Shown here: positions 51,585-60,857 of the stretch, in pieces
Layout of the letters: the number at the start of each line of letters is the position of its first letter
Numbering within the stretch: position 1 is the first letter of the stretch
Source: Agromyces intestinalis
GTDB lineage: Bacteria > Actinomycetota > Actinomycetes > Actinomycetales > Microbacteriaceae
Direction: 5' to 3'
Length of the DNA: 64,000 nucleotides
NCBI RefSeq assembly: GCF_008365295.1
Contig: NZ_CP043505.1
Coordinates: forward strand, 1,984,001-2,048,000
Made by a program: the position numbers and the translations under genes
The notes under the pieces: generated by a model
What the model was told of the DNA's origin: nothing
What the model saw: the letters and a program-made list of their open reading frames with translations, nothing else
Databases searched by the model: none

Positions 51585-52577
51585 ATGAAGAGCCGTCGAC
51601 TGCGCAACCACCTCGCGCTCACGGAGATCGGGATGGGCGTGGCCCAGTTCGGCAACCTCAATCGGAAGACCACGGACGAGGTATCCGTCGCCGCCGTGGA
51701 CGCGGCATGGAACGCCGGGATCCGCTATTTCGACACGGCGCCGCACTACGGATTGGGGCTCTCTGAGCGCCGACTCGGCGCCGCGCTCGCCGACCGGCCG
51801 CGCGACGCCTACGTGCTCTCCACCAAGGTGGGTCGACTCTTGGAGCCGACCCCCGAGCGTGCCGGCGGGCTCGACGACGAGGGATTCGTCGTGCCGGCCG
51901 ACCATCGCCGAGTCTGGGACTTCTCCCGCGACGGCGTGCTCCGTTCGATCGAACAGAGCCTCGAACGCCTGGGGACGGACCGCATCGACATCGTCTACGT
52001 CCACGATCCCGATGAGCATGAGTCCGAGGCGCTCGACGGCGCCATCCCGACACTCATCGACCTGCGCGAACAGGGCGTGATCGATGCGGTCGGCGTGGGG
52101 ATGAATCAGTCCGCCATGCCGGCATGGTTCGTGGCCCGCGCCGACCTCGACGTCGTCATGCTCGCGGGCCGGTACACCCTGTACGAACAGGGCGCGCTGG
52201 ACGACCTGCTGCCGATCGCCCGTAGTCGCGGGGTCAGGATCGTCGCTGCCGCCGTGTACAATTCAGGGCTCCTGGCCGCGCCGACGGTTTCCGACGACGC
52301 GCACTACGACTACGGTCCAGCGCCGGCCGCCGTCATCGCGCACGCACGACGGCTGGCCGACGTGAGCGAGGAGTTCGGGATCACGCTGCCCGACGCTGCG
52401 GTCTCCTTCCCGCTGCGGGATCCCGTCGTCGCATCGGTCGTGGTCGGCGCCCGAACCGCGGAGCACATCGAGGGGACGGTGAGCCGGTATGCGACCGAGA
52501 TCCCGGACGCGTTCTGGGATGCCCTGCACGATCGCGCCCTCATCCGAGCCTCTCCGCTCGCGGTTGCAGAGAGATAA
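51585..52577 (+). CDS. Aldo-keto reductase, L-fucose/D-threo-aldose 1-dehydrogenase type
   Basis: A 330-residue TIM-barrel oxidoreductase. The catalytic tetrad is visible: Asp in FDTAPHYGLGLSERRLG, with Tyr in the same segment (HYG), Lys in LSTKVGRLL, and His in YVHDPDEH. The L-fucose dehydrogenase subgroup shares the GLGLSE and GAxLxERP features and usually oxidises the sugar C1 to a lactone with NAD(P)+. I choose ATG 51585; GGAGGG lies ten bases upstream. Neighbouring lactonase, dehydratase and mutarotase make the sugar dehydrogenase role convincing. Confidence 0.88.
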   Translation: MKSRRLRNHLALTEIGMGVAQFGNLNRKTTDEVSVAAVDAAWNAGIRYFDTAPHYGLGLSERRLGAALADRPRDAYVLSTKVGRLLEPTPERAGGLDDEGFVVPADHRRVWDFSRDGVLRSIEQSLERLGTDRIDIVYVHDPDEHESEALDGAIPTLIDLREQGVIDAVGVGMNQSAMPAWFVARADLDVVMLAGRYTLYEQGALDDLLPIARSRGVRIVAAAVYNSGLLAAPTVSDDAHYDYGPAPAAVIAHARRLADVSEEFGITLPDAAVSFPLRDPVVASVVVGARTAEHIEGTVSRYATEIPDAFWDALHDRALIRASPLAVAER

Positions 52578-52587
52578 CATGTATGAT
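52574..52587 (+). promoter_or_regulatory. Candidate -10 and regulator site before the sugar-binding lipoprotein
   Basis: TAACAT (52574-52579) could be a -10; AACATGTATGAT (52576-52587) contains the ATCATACATGTT version of the AT-rich motif found at other promoters in this locus. Confidence 0.4.
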
Positions 52588-52652
52588 GTACTCCAATGGA
52601 TCACCGCGATGGCGGTGAGTCGACAACGACGCCGACCGAAGAAGGAATCCTG

Positions 52653-54002
52653 ATGGGTACACAGCACCGTCGCTCCGCACTCCTGTTGACCGCATCCGTC
52701 GCGACCATCGCGGCGCTGACCGCCTGTTCCGGCGGATCGTCGGGGACGGTCGACGACTCGTTCGGCTTTGCAATCGCCGAGCAGGAGCCCGACAGCCCGA
52801 TCACCGTCTGGGTCGACGCATCGCGCGAGCCCATCGCTCAGGCGTTTGAAGAAGACCACCCCGACATCCCGATCGAGATCGAGACGTACGACGGCAACGC
52901 CGGCGGCAGCGATTCGTTCCGCACGAAGATCGCACTCTTCGATCAGTCGGGTGAAGGCTGGCCCGACGTGGTGTTCTCCACGCAGACCAACGACACCTCG
53001 TGGGCGGCTCAAGAGCTGAACGGGGCGCAGCCGTTTGCGGCCCCGCTGAACAAAGGGTACTTCGACCAGGAGTTCCTCGACGGGTTCACGACGGGCGCAC
53101 TCGACCCGATGACCGTCGATGGCACGGTCTACGGACTGCGCAACGACCTGGCCCCCGTCGTGCTCTGGTATGACGAGTCCCTGTTGAACGAGTTCGGGTA
53201 CGAGGTTCCCGAGACCTGGGAGGACTACCTGGCGCTGAGCGATCGTCTCGCCGCCGAGCACCCGGGGTACATCCTGGGCACGGTCGGCGAGGCCTTCACC
53301 GCCACGTACATCAACTACTGGGGTGCGGCCGCGCCGATCTTTCAGCTCGACGGCAACACCTTCTCGTCCGACTTCTCGGACGAGAACTCTCAGAGGATGA
53401 CCGAGTTGATCGATCACATGCTCGACAACGGAACCCTGGTCCAGGACAGCGTGTTCGGCGCCGAGTTCGTGACGAAGTACGCCGACAAGATCGTCGCGAT
53501 GCCCGGCCCGGTGTGGTTCTCGGGCGCACTCTTCCAGAACCCCGACAGCCTGAACACCGCTGCGGGCCGGATCGGTGCCGCCAACCCCCTCCACTGGGAG
53601 GGCGGCGAGGAGGTCACCGGCAACGTCGGCGGCGGAGTCTGGTACGCCTCGAGCCACTCGAAGAACCTCGATGCGGTCGAGACGTTCCTCGAGTACGCCA
53701 TCAGCTCCGATCGTGCGGTCGAACTCGCATCCGGACTGCCGGCCTACGATTCCGCGGCCGACCAGTGGCTCGCGACGCAGTCCGAGAGCGGATACTACGT
53801 CGGCGACTTCGCCGAGAGCGTCTCCACCGCCGCGTCGAGCGTCTGGAGCGGCTGGGGTTTCCCGAGCTTCAGCATCGAGGTGTCCTACGCCAACGTCGTC
53901 GTCCCCGGTCTCGCCGCAGGCAAGTCGCTCGCCGACCTCACGGCCGAGTGGCAGGAGGAGATGGAGAACCAGGCGCAGGTTCAGGGTTACACGGTCGAAT
54001 AG
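52653..54002 (+). CDS. ABC sugar transporter substrate-binding lipoprotein
   Basis: A 449-residue family 1 solute-binding protein. Lipobox TAC (Cys near residue 26, in AALTACSGG); mature part starts with a Ser/Gly linker, then ITVWVDAS and IPIEIETYDG, typical of carbohydrate-binding proteins. GAAGGA lies six bases before ATG 52653. It is followed by two permeases; no ATPase gene is present, so a shared MsiK-like ATPase encoded elsewhere probably drives the system, as is usual for actinobacterial sugar importers. Substrate likely the sugar or oligosaccharide released by the secreted beta-helix protein. Confidence 0.93.
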   Translation: MGTQHRRSALLLTASVATIAALTACSGGSSGTVDDSFGFAIAEQEPDSPITVWVDASREPIAQAFEEDHPDIPIEIETYDGNAGGSDSFRTKIALFDQSGEGWPDVVFSTQTNDTSWAAQELNGAQPFAAPLNKGYFDQEFLDGFTTGALDPMTVDGTVYGLRNDLAPVVLWYDESLLNEFGYEVPETWEDYLALSDRLAAEHPGYILGTVGEAFTATYINYWGAAAPIFQLDGNTFSSDFSDENSQRMTELIDHMLDNGTLVQDSVFGAEFVTKYADKIVAMPGPVWFSGALFQNPDSLNTAAGRIGAANPLHWEGGEEVTGNVGGGVWYASSHSKNLDAVETFLEYAISSDRAVELASGLPAYDSAADQWLATQSESGYYVGDFAESVSTAASSVWSGWGFPSFSIEVSYANVVVPGLAAGKSLADLTAEWQEEMENQAQVQGYTVE

Positions 54003-54034
54003 ACCACAAGGCAAGGACTGGCATCATCCCCACC

Positions 54035-55015
54035 ATGACTCAGCGGTCTGCGACCGGCCCCGTCGAGGGTCGGTCGCAGACCGCGCTCACACCGTCCGGT
54101 CGGCGCGCGGATCGCAGCCGACCGGAGACCTCGAAGTCGGCTCGGCGACATCCGCGCCGTTCGCAGGCCGCAATGGGTTACGCCTTCTCCAGCGGCTACA
54201 CCCTGCTGTTGCTGCTCTTCGGCGTTTTCCCGGCCGCCTACGCCCTGTTCCTGGCGTTCACGAAGGCGGGTCAGTTCGTCGGGGTCGACAACTTCGCGCG
54301 CGTGCTTTCGGACTACCGGTTCCTCCCGGCTGTCCAGAACGTCGCCACCTACCTGGTGGTCTGGCTGATCGTGCAGACCGTGCTGGTCGTCGTCCTGGCG
54401 CTGATCGTCCACTCGATCGGCGTCCGGTGGCTGTCCTCGACCGTGCGGTTCGTCTACTACATCCCCGGCGCACTCGCCGGAGCATCCAGCGTGATGCTCT
54501 GGCTGTTCCTGCTCGATCCGACGGTGAGCCCCGTCTCGGGAGTGCTCAGGGTCCTGGGTCTCGAGACGTTCGTGCAGACGGTGTCGGTGCAGAACCTGCC
54601 GATCATCTTCACGATCATCGCCTTCTGGACCGGCGCCGGCGGGTGGATCGTGATCATGTACGGCGCCCTGAACAACATCAGCGTCGAGGTGATGGAGGCG
54701 GCGCGGGTCGACGGAGCGGGCATGGTCAAGACCGCCTGGCACATCCAGATTCCCATGATGCGGAAGTGGATCACGTACATGGCCATCATGAATCTGGCGG
54801 CCGGAACGCAGCTCTTCGTCGAACCGCGCATCCTCTCCCAGGCCAGTAAGGGTGTCGTTCCGCCCGACTATTCGCTGAACCAGCTGGCCTACCTCTACGC
54901 CTTCCGCCAGGGAGATTTCAACGGATCGGCCGCAATCTCCCTGCTCCTGCTCGTCGTGGCGCTCGGGCTCGCCGCATTCTTCGTCCTAAGAGGTGGTCTG
55001 TTTGAGCGCGACTGA
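54035..55015 (+). CDS. ABC sugar transporter permease, MalF/UgpA type
   Basis: A 326-residue permease with a 45-residue hydrophilic head and six spans. The ATPase-coupling EAA loop reads EVMEAARVDGAGMVKTAWHIQIPMM, a good match to the sugar permease consensus. Start at ATG 54035, 32 bases after the binding-protein stop. Its last residues overlap the second permease gene. Confidence 0.92.
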   Translation: MTQRSATGPVEGRSQTALTPSGRRADRSRPETSKSARRHPRRSQAAMGYAFSSGYTLLLLLFGVFPAAYALFLAFTKAGQFVGVDNFARVLSDYRFLPAVQNVATYLVVWLIVQTVLVVVLALIVHSIGVRWLSSTVRFVYYIPGALAGASSVMLWLFLLDPTVSPVSGVLRVLGLETFVQTVSVQNLPIIFTIIAFWTGAGGWIVIMYGALNNISVEVMEAARVDGAGMVKTAWHIQIPMMRKWITYMAIMNLAAGTQLFVEPRILSQASKGVVPPDYSLNQLAYLYAFRQGDFNGSAAISLLLLVVALGLAAFFVLRGGLFERD

Positions 55016-55949
55016 AGCGGTCGTCGTCCCACGAAGCACTCGGAAGCGGCTCAGCCGCCCGCGCGGCGACGTACGCCGGCTCTCCCCCTCGGGTTGGCTC
55101 GGCCGCGCCCTCGTGGTCTCGGTCGTTGCGTTGTTCGTGGTGTTCTTCGTGCTCCCCTTGGTCTGGTTGCTGCTCGCGCCGACCAAGGGCGCCCGCGAGC
55201 TGCTCGTCGCCGATCCGTTCGCGTTCGGCTCGCTGGGCACCCTCGGCACCAACTTCGCCGAACTGGCCTCGTTCCAGAACGGCATCATCTGGACCTGGCT
55301 CGGCAACTCCGCGCTGTACTCGGGGGGAGCGCTGCTGCTCACCCTGGTGGTGAGCATCCCGGCGGGGTACGCGCTCGCGCTGACCGACTTCCGGCTTCGA
55401 CGGCCGCTGCTCATCGTCACGCTCGTCGTGATGCTGATCCCGAACACGGCGCTGGTGCTGCCGGTGTTCCTCGAACTCAGCGCCGTCGGGCTCGTGGGCA
55501 CGCCGTGGTCGGTGATCCTCCCGTTCTCGTTCTTCCCGTTCGGGGTGTACCTGACCTACATCTACTTCTCGACGGCGGTGTCGCGCGACCTCCTCGACGC
55601 CGCCCGCATCGACGGCGCGGGGGAGTTGCGGGTCTTCGCCCGCGTGGCGATGCCACTGGCGACGCCGGTGATCGCGCTTGTGGGCTTCTTCAGCTTCGTC
55701 GGCAACTGGAACAATTTCTTCCTGCCCTTCGTGATGGTGCCCGGCCGGAAGTCCCCCGTGCAGGTCGGGCTGGCCGAGCTGCTTTCGAACGTGCCGCTGT
55801 TCAACCCGACCTCGGCGGCATCGGTGACCATTGACCTACCGGTGCTGGCACTGGCGACCATCGTCTCGGTCGGCCCGGTGCTCGTGATCTTCCTGTTCTC
55901 GCAGCGCTTCCTGGTGAGCGGCATGACGGCCGGCGGCACCAAGGGCTGA
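55002..55949 (+). CDS. ABC sugar transporter permease, MalG/UgpE type
   Basis: A 315-residue permease with six spans and the coupling loop DLLDAARIDGAGELRVFARVAMP. The start is TTG 55002, with AGAGGTGG about six bases upstream; GTG 54993 would add three residues. Both starts overlap the first permease by fourteen to twenty-three bases, so the two are translationally coupled. The stop is nine bases from the converging regulator gene, with no room for a clear terminator. Confidence 0.9.
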   Translation: MSATEAVVVPRSTRKRLSRPRGDVRRLSPSGWLGRALVVSVVALFVVFFVLPLVWLLLAPTKGARELLVADPFAFGSLGTLGTNFAELASFQNGIIWTWLGNSALYSGGALLLTLVVSIPAGYALALTDFRLRRPLLIVTLVVMLIPNTALVLPVFLELSAVGLVGTPWSVILPFSFFPFGVYLTYIYFSTAVSRDLLDAARIDGAGELRVFARVAMPLATPVIALVGFFSFVGNWNNFFLPFVMVPGRKSPVQVGLAELLSNVPLFNPTSAASVTIDLPVLALATIVSVGPVLVIFLFSQRFLVSGMTAGGTKG

Positions 55950-55958
55950 GCGCGTCGC

Positions 55959-56723
55959 TCAGCCTCGCGCGGCGTTCGTCGGCCGTCGGCGCTGCCATGC
56001 GTCGTCGATATGCGCGCGCATGGCGGTCTCGGCGGCCACGGGGTCGCCGGACCGGATGGCATCGAGCACCCGCTGGTGCTCCTCGAGGGTGAGCTCGAAC
56101 GCCGTCTTCGTCTGGTTGCGGGCGAAGCGATCGCTGGTGCGGGCCCGCTCGTACAGGATGTGGGTGATGTTCTCGGCGAGCCCGATACCCGAGATCGCCA
56201 TCACCAGGTGGTGGAAGTCGGCGTCGCCCTGTGCAAAGGCGACGGGGTCGTCCTTCACGGCGTGCATGCGCGACAACGCGTCGTCGAGTCGTGCGAGGTC
56301 GCCGTCGTCTCGGCGACGCGCGGACTCGGCGGACATCGTGCCCTCGAGCGCCGACCGCACAATCGTCAACTCGTCGAGCACGCCGAGCGTGTCATCGTGT
56401 TCGAGGAGGACCGAGAGCACGACCGGATCGAGGATGTTCCACGAGGCGTGGGGCTGCACAACGGTGCCGCGTCCCTGCACGGCACGAACGAGGCCCTTCT
56501 CCTCGAGCCGCTTGACCGACTCGCGGATGACCGTTCGACTCACGCCGAAATGCGCGGTGAGGGGTTGCTCGGGAGGGAGCAGCTCGCCGGCCGCGATCTC
56601 GCCGGTCACGATCGCCGTGACCAGGCCGTGGACGACGGCGACGCCGAGCCTCGCGGAGGGCATTCGGGCGGCCCCCGGCGCGAGAACCGGAAGAATCTCG
56701 GACTCGCTGCTCAGCTCAGTCAC
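55959..56723 (-). CDS. GntR-family transcriptional regulator, FCD type
   Basis: A 254-residue regulator. The winged helix (about residues 25-95) includes LLPPEQPLTAHFGVSRTVIRESVKRLEEKGLVRAVQGRGT. The C-terminal FCD domain has the Asp/His metal- or ligand-binding residues in DADFHHLV and EEHQRVLDAI. These proteins usually bind sugar acids. Start GTG 56723 is probably leaderless: on the minus strand TACACT ends six bases before it. It lies between the importer and the dehydratase gene, so it is likely the regulator of the sugar-acid locus. Confidence 0.9.
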   Translation of the reverse strand: MTELSSESEILPVLAPGAARMPSARLGVAVVHGLVTAIVTGEIAAGELLPPEQPLTAHFGVSRTVIRESVKRLEEKGLVRAVQGRGTVVQPHASWNILDPVVLSVLLEHDDTLGVLDELTIVRSALEGTMSAESARRRDDGDLARLDDALSRMHAVKDDPVAFAQGDADFHHLVMAISGIGLAENITHILYERARTSDRFARNQTKTAFELTLEEHQRVLDAIRSGDPVAAETAMRAHIDDAWQRRRPTNAARG

Positions 56724-56729
56724 CGCCCC

Positions 56730-56735
56730 AGTGTA
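56730..56735 (-). promoter_or_regulatory. -10 element of the leaderless GntR gene
   Basis: TACACT on the minus strand ends six bases before GTG 56723. No ribosome binding site is visible. Confidence 0.55.
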
Positions 56736-56784
56736 TCGAGGACGGCCGTCCGGACGGGGCCTTGCGCATCCGCGTCGTGCGACC

Positions 56785-57939
56785 TTACTTGCGCACTGCC
56801 GGCCGCGAACCGCCGATCGGGGCGATCCGGTTTTCACGGACGTGCGGGCCGTCCGAGACCAGCCACGATGCCGTCCGCTGCTCGGCAGCGATCAGCTCCT
56901 CGTCGATCTCGATGCCGGCGCCCGGCCGATCGCCGAGCACGATGCCGCCGTCGGCGTACTGCTCGTCGACCGTGACGCCGTACGGCGCACCGAGATCCTG
57001 GATCTCCGCGGTGAGGTGGTTCGGCACGGACGCGGCCGCGTGCGCGACCGTCGGCATAGCTGTGAGCCCGACCGGGCTGACGGGCAGGTCGTGCGCGTAG
57101 GCGGCGTACGCGACGCGGAGGAAGTGGGTGACGCCCCAGTTCGCGCCGGCCTGCACGATGTCGACGGCGCCGAGTTCGAAGAGCCGCTGGTACTGCTCGA
57201 GCCCGGTCAGGTTCTCGCCAGTGGCGACGGCGGCCCGGACGGACCTGCTCAGCCGGGCGTGACCCGGGGCGTCCCACCGGCGAAGCGGCTCCTCGATCCA
57301 GGTGAGGTCGTGGGCCTCCTCGACGGCATGGACATGCCGGACGGCCTGCTTCAGGTTCCACGACTCGTTCGCGTCGAGCATGAGGCCCGGATGCTCCGTG
57401 GCTGGAGCGAGCGCGTCGGCGATCACGCCGAGCCGTCGAATGTCGGCGTCGAGGTCGCGGCCGCCCTTCAGCTTGCCGGCCGAGAAGCCGCGCTCGGCCA
57501 TGTGGCGGTAGAAGGCGAACAGCGACTCGTCGTCGAGCGCGATGTCCAGCCCGGAGGCGTAGCCGGGGACGAACCGGTCGCGGGCGCCGAGCAGCCGCCA
57601 CAGCGGTTCGCCGGCGATCTTGGCCTTGAGATCCCAGAGCGCCATGTCGAACGACCCGATCCCGCCGAAGGTCGCACCGCTGTGTCCCGACTTGAAGACC
57701 CGGCCGAGCATCCGATCGTAGAGCGCGCTGACGGCGCGCGGATCCTCGCCCTCGAGCGCCGGGAACAGCACGTCAAGCGCGACGTGGGAGCCGAGGCCGA
57801 TGCCCTCGATGCCCTCGTCGGTCTCGAGGACCACGATCGGCACCTCGGTGACCCCGGACCGGATGAATCCGTTCACATCGCCGATCGGTCGACCCCAGTC
57901 GCGGAAGCTGCTGAGCTCGCGATATCCAGTGATTTTCAT
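56785..57939 (-). CDS. Enolase-superfamily sugar acid dehydratase (mandelate racemase type)
   Basis: A 384-residue MR/MLE protein. The N-terminal capping domain precedes the barrel; the barrel's first catalytic motif is GKLKGG (K-x-K), metal ligands are in MLDANESW, WIEEPL and ATGENLTG, and the Asp of the dyad may be in DIVQAGANWG. The partner His, expected on strand 7 as PHS or SPH, is replaced by LPVSPVG. It most likely dehydrates a sugar acid such as L-fuconate or galactonate; this is inference from neighbours. ATG 57939 has AGGGAC before it, and TATGCT upstream overlaps a candidate operator. Confidence 0.85.
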   Translation of the reverse strand: MKITGYRELSSFRDWGRPIGDVNGFIRSGVTEVPIVVLETDEGIEGIGLGSHVALDVLFPALEGEDPRAVSALYDRMLGRVFKSGHSGATFGGIGSFDMALWDLKAKIAGEPLWRLLGARDRFVPGYASGLDIALDDESLFAFYRHMAERGFSAGKLKGGRDLDADIRRLGVIADALAPATEHPGLMLDANESWNLKQAVRHVHAVEEAHDLTWIEEPLRRWDAPGHARLSRSVRAAVATGENLTGLEQYQRLFELGAVDIVQAGANWGVTHFLRVAYAAYAHDLPVSPVGLTAMPTVAHAAASVPNHLTAEIQDLGAPYGVTVDEQYADGGIVLGDRPGAGIEIDEELIAAEQRTASWLVSDGPHVRENRIAPIGGSRPAVRK

Positions 57940-57978
57940 GTCGTCCCTGACCGTTCAGCGAATTGGAGAACAGGAAAC

Positions 57979-58092
57979 AGCATACATCACATGTTCGCGC
58001 CTGCTGCGAGGGCCGCTCCGGCGGGAGCGGCTGCGGGGGATCGGCGAGCCCTTTCATCATACGTACTATTGCAAAGAGGTGATACGTATGCT
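57979..58092. promoter_or_regulatory. Divergent promoter region with three candidate operators
   Basis: CATACATCACATGTT (57981-57995), ATCATACGTACTAT (58056-58069) and GTGATACGTATGC (58079-58091) lie in the gap between the dehydratase and the beta-helix protein. Minus-strand TATGCT (57979-57984) and plus-strand TATGCT (58087-58092) are the likely -10 elements, each overlapping one site. Confidence 0.55.
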
Positions 58093-58145
58093 TGCGTGTC
58101 CTCTGGGCACTGCAGCCCGTCAGGTACGAAGGGGTGGTTCGAGAC

Positions 58146-60809
58146 ATGTCAGCGAAGACAGGGGAAACGACGCGTCGCACCGTGCGACGGTCGATGCGAG
58201 CGTCGATGCTCGCCGCGGCCTCGATCGGCGCACTGGTCGTCAGCCTGGTTCCCATCGGCGCGCACGCCGCGCCGCCCGACAAGGACCGGACGTTCCATGC
58301 GTCCCCCGATGGGCGGGATATCGGCCAATGCCAGGAGCAGCACCCATGTTCGCTCGACCGCGTGCAGCAGGTCGTGCGCGACGAGGTGCGGAAGGCCAAG
58401 GGCGATGTCACCGTCGAGCTCGCCGACGGGACCTACCGGATCGCCGAGCCGCTCGAGTTCGGTGCGGAGGACGGCGGCCGGGAGGGCCGGACCGTCACGT
58501 GGGCGGCCGCCCCCGGTGCCCACCCCGAGTTGACGGGGGCCACGGCGGTCACGGGGTGGCGTCCGTCCGAGGTCGACCCCGCCGTGTACGTCGCCGACGT
58601 GCCGGTCGGCGTCGACAGCAGGCAGCTGTACGTCAACGGCATCATCGCGCCGCGCGCCTCGATGCGGCTGCAGAACTCGGCGGTCTCGATCACCGCGGCG
58701 GGGATCGTCATCGTCGACCCGGCGCTCCGGTACCTCGCCGACCTGCCCGACCAGGATCGGATCGAGTTCCAGTCGCTGGGTGACTTCACCAACCGGTACT
58801 CGCCGGTCGATCACATCAGCGGCGACCTGATCACCATGGCCCAGCCCGCGTGGAACAACAACACCTGGGGCTGGGACACCGTCCAGAACTCATTCCTCGC
58901 CGGGCCGACCTGGTACCTCGAGAATTCGCTGGAGTTCGTCGACGAGGTCGGTGAGTGGTATCTCGCTCCCGACGCCGGATCGCTGTACTACCAGGCGGCC
59001 GAGGGCGTGGACCCGAACGACCTGGACATCGAGCTCCCTCGTCTGGACGTGCTCGTGAGCATCGGCGGGACCTACGACGAACCGGTCACTGGTCTCGCGT
59101 TCGAGGGTCTCCGGTTCTCGGGCACCTCGTGGCTCGGTCCGTCGGTCGACGGCTACGCGAACCAGCAGAACGGCGCCTACCTGAAGGGGGTCTTCGAGTA
59201 CCGGCCCGACGACGCGTTCACCAGCTGCTCCCGCGGCTGCGAGATGTTCGAGCGCGCACGCAACGACTGGTACCAGGAGCCCGCAGCCGTGCAGGTGTCC
59301 GCCGCGAGCGACGTCTCCTTCACTCGCAACACGTTCACTGCCCTCGGGCAGTCGGCGCTCGGCATCGGCAACGACGCGAACGCCACTCGGTCGGGCGTGG
59401 GCCTCGGGGCGAGCGACATCGCCGTGGTGGGGAACGCCTTCAACGAGGTCGGCGGCCACGGCATCGTGGTCGGCGGGGTGCGCCCGGACGCGCACCACCC
59501 GAGCGACGAACGGATGACCAACCGCGACATCCGCCTCGAGCACAACACCGTCAACCGGGTCGCCGTCGACTACAAGGACAACTCGGGCATCCTCAGCACG
59601 TACGTCACCGGTGCCCGGATCGTCCACAACGAGGTCGCCAACGTCTCGTACGACGGCATCGACACCGGCTACGGCTGGGGCGCCAACGACGCCGGCGGCT
59701 CCGACGACTACGCGGACCGGGGCTACTACAACTGGAGTCCCCGGTATGACACGCCCACCACGCTGAAGGACAACTACGTCGCCGGCAACCTGGTGCACGA
59801 CACCAAGGCGCGCTTCGCCGACGGGGGCACCCTCTACAACCTCTCGGCGAGCCCGGGCACGATCGTCGAACGGAACTACCTGTACAACATCTCCGGCGTC
59901 GCGCTGTACCTCGACGAGGGCACGCGGTACACCACCTACCGGCACAACGTGCTCCAGGGTGGCAACCCGTGGGTCTTCACGAACGCCTATAGCATGCGCA
60001 ACCACACGAACGACAACCTGCTCGAGGAGAACTGGTACAACTCCGGCGGCGCGCAGATCCCGAACGCGGCCGCGAAGAACAACCAGTTGATCGGCAATGT
60101 CCTGGTGACCGGAGACGAGTGGCCGACGGCTGCGCGTGAGGTGATGTGCGACGCGGGCGTCGGCATCGAGTACCGCACCGCGCTGAACGCCAACCTGTTC
60201 GGCCTCGCCGACTGCCCGATCGAGTCACCGGTCGGGGCCGAGCACCGCACGGCCGGGACGCCGGGTGTAGGCACCGTCTTCGCCCAGACCGGGTCCGACT
60301 TCGGCATCGCCGCAGCCGGGTCCGACATCTGGGGCGCCGGTGGTCAGCGCGACGACGAGTTCGGCGCGATCGTGCGGGCCGGCGCCGTCGACTCGGAGTC
60401 CACCGTGGTGGCGCGGGTGAACTCACTGAACGACGTCAACGCCTGGGCGAAGTCCGGTGTGATGCTCCGTAACGACATCACGGAGTCCGGATCCTCCGCG
60501 GGGTATGCGGTGACGGCGGTCACGCGGCGGAACGGTGTCGTCTTCGCCTGGGATTCGAACGGCGACGGCTACATCGACACCGACGCGCGAGCGAACGTCA
60601 ACACCTTCCGACCGATCTGGGTGAAACTCACCCGCTCGGAGTCCGAGGTGTCTGGTTCGTACTCCTTCGATGGGGTGAACTACGTGAGGATCGGGTCGGC
60701 GGTCACACTGCCCGGAGCGGCCGACGAGCAGGACGGCGGCATCTTCTCCACCTCGCATGATCGCTCGCAATGGGCGATCAACGTGTTCAGCGACCTGGCG
60801 GTCGAGTAA
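58146..60809 (+). CDS. Secreted right-handed beta-helix protein, candidate glycosidase
   Basis: An 887-residue secreted protein. Signal peptide (residues 1-41, ending AHA). Then FHASPDGRDIGQ and a long parallel beta-helix with repeats such as LEHNTVNRVAVDYKDNSG and IVHNEVANVSYDGIDTGYG (about residues 250-680). The N-terminal part (RQLYVNGIIAPRAS) resembles GH141-like proteins, some of which are alpha-L-fucosidases. The C-terminal 160 residues form a separate beta-sandwich-like module (NVNAWAKSGVML). With its neighbours it probably releases the sugar taken up by the adjacent importer. The active site was not identified. ATG 58146 follows GAAGGGG. Confidence 0.78.
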   Translation: MSAKTGETTRRTVRRSMRASMLAAASIGALVVSLVPIGAHAAPPDKDRTFHASPDGRDIGQCQEQHPCSLDRVQQVVRDEVRKAKGDVTVELADGTYRIAEPLEFGAEDGGREGRTVTWAAAPGAHPELTGATAVTGWRPSEVDPAVYVADVPVGVDSRQLYVNGIIAPRASMRLQNSAVSITAAGIVIVDPALRYLADLPDQDRIEFQSLGDFTNRYSPVDHISGDLITMAQPAWNNNTWGWDTVQNSFLAGPTWYLENSLEFVDEVGEWYLAPDAGSLYYQAAEGVDPNDLDIELPRLDVLVSIGGTYDEPVTGLAFEGLRFSGTSWLGPSVDGYANQQNGAYLKGVFEYRPDDAFTSCSRGCEMFERARNDWYQEPAAVQVSAASDVSFTRNTFTALGQSALGIGNDANATRSGVGLGASDIAVVGNAFNEVGGHGIVVGGVRPDAHHPSDERMTNRDIRLEHNTVNRVAVDYKDNSGILSTYVTGARIVHNEVANVSYDGIDTGYGWGANDAGGSDDYADRGYYNWSPRYDTPTTLKDNYVAGNLVHDTKARFADGGTLYNLSASPGTIVERNYLYNISGVALYLDEGTRYTTYRHNVLQGGNPWVFTNAYSMRNHTNDNLLEENWYNSGGAQIPNAAAKNNQLIGNVLVTGDEWPTAAREVMCDAGVGIEYRTALNANLFGLADCPIESPVGAEHRTAGTPGVGTVFAQTGSDFGIAAAGSDIWGAGGQRDDEFGAIVRAGAVDSESTVVARVNSLNDVNAWAKSGVMLRNDITESGSSAGYAVTAVTRRNGVVFAWDSNGDGYIDTDARANVNTFRPIWVKLTRSESEVSGSYSFDGVNYVRIGSAVTLPGAADEQDGGIFSTSHDRSQWAINVFSDLAVE

Positions 60810-60818
60810 GCCCGGAAC

Positions 60819-60851
60819 GCGGCGGCGACCCCCTCGGGCGGTCGCCGCCGC
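60819..60851. terminator. Bidirectional hairpin terminator between converging genes
   Basis: A 12-bp perfect stem (GCGGCGGCGACC, 60819-60830; GGTCGCCGCCGC, 60840-60851) with a nine-base loop, ten bases after the beta-helix stop and just before the lactonase stop. Pyrimidine-rich sequence follows on the plus strand (CTTC). Confidence 0.75.
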
Positions 60852-60857
60852 CTTCAC

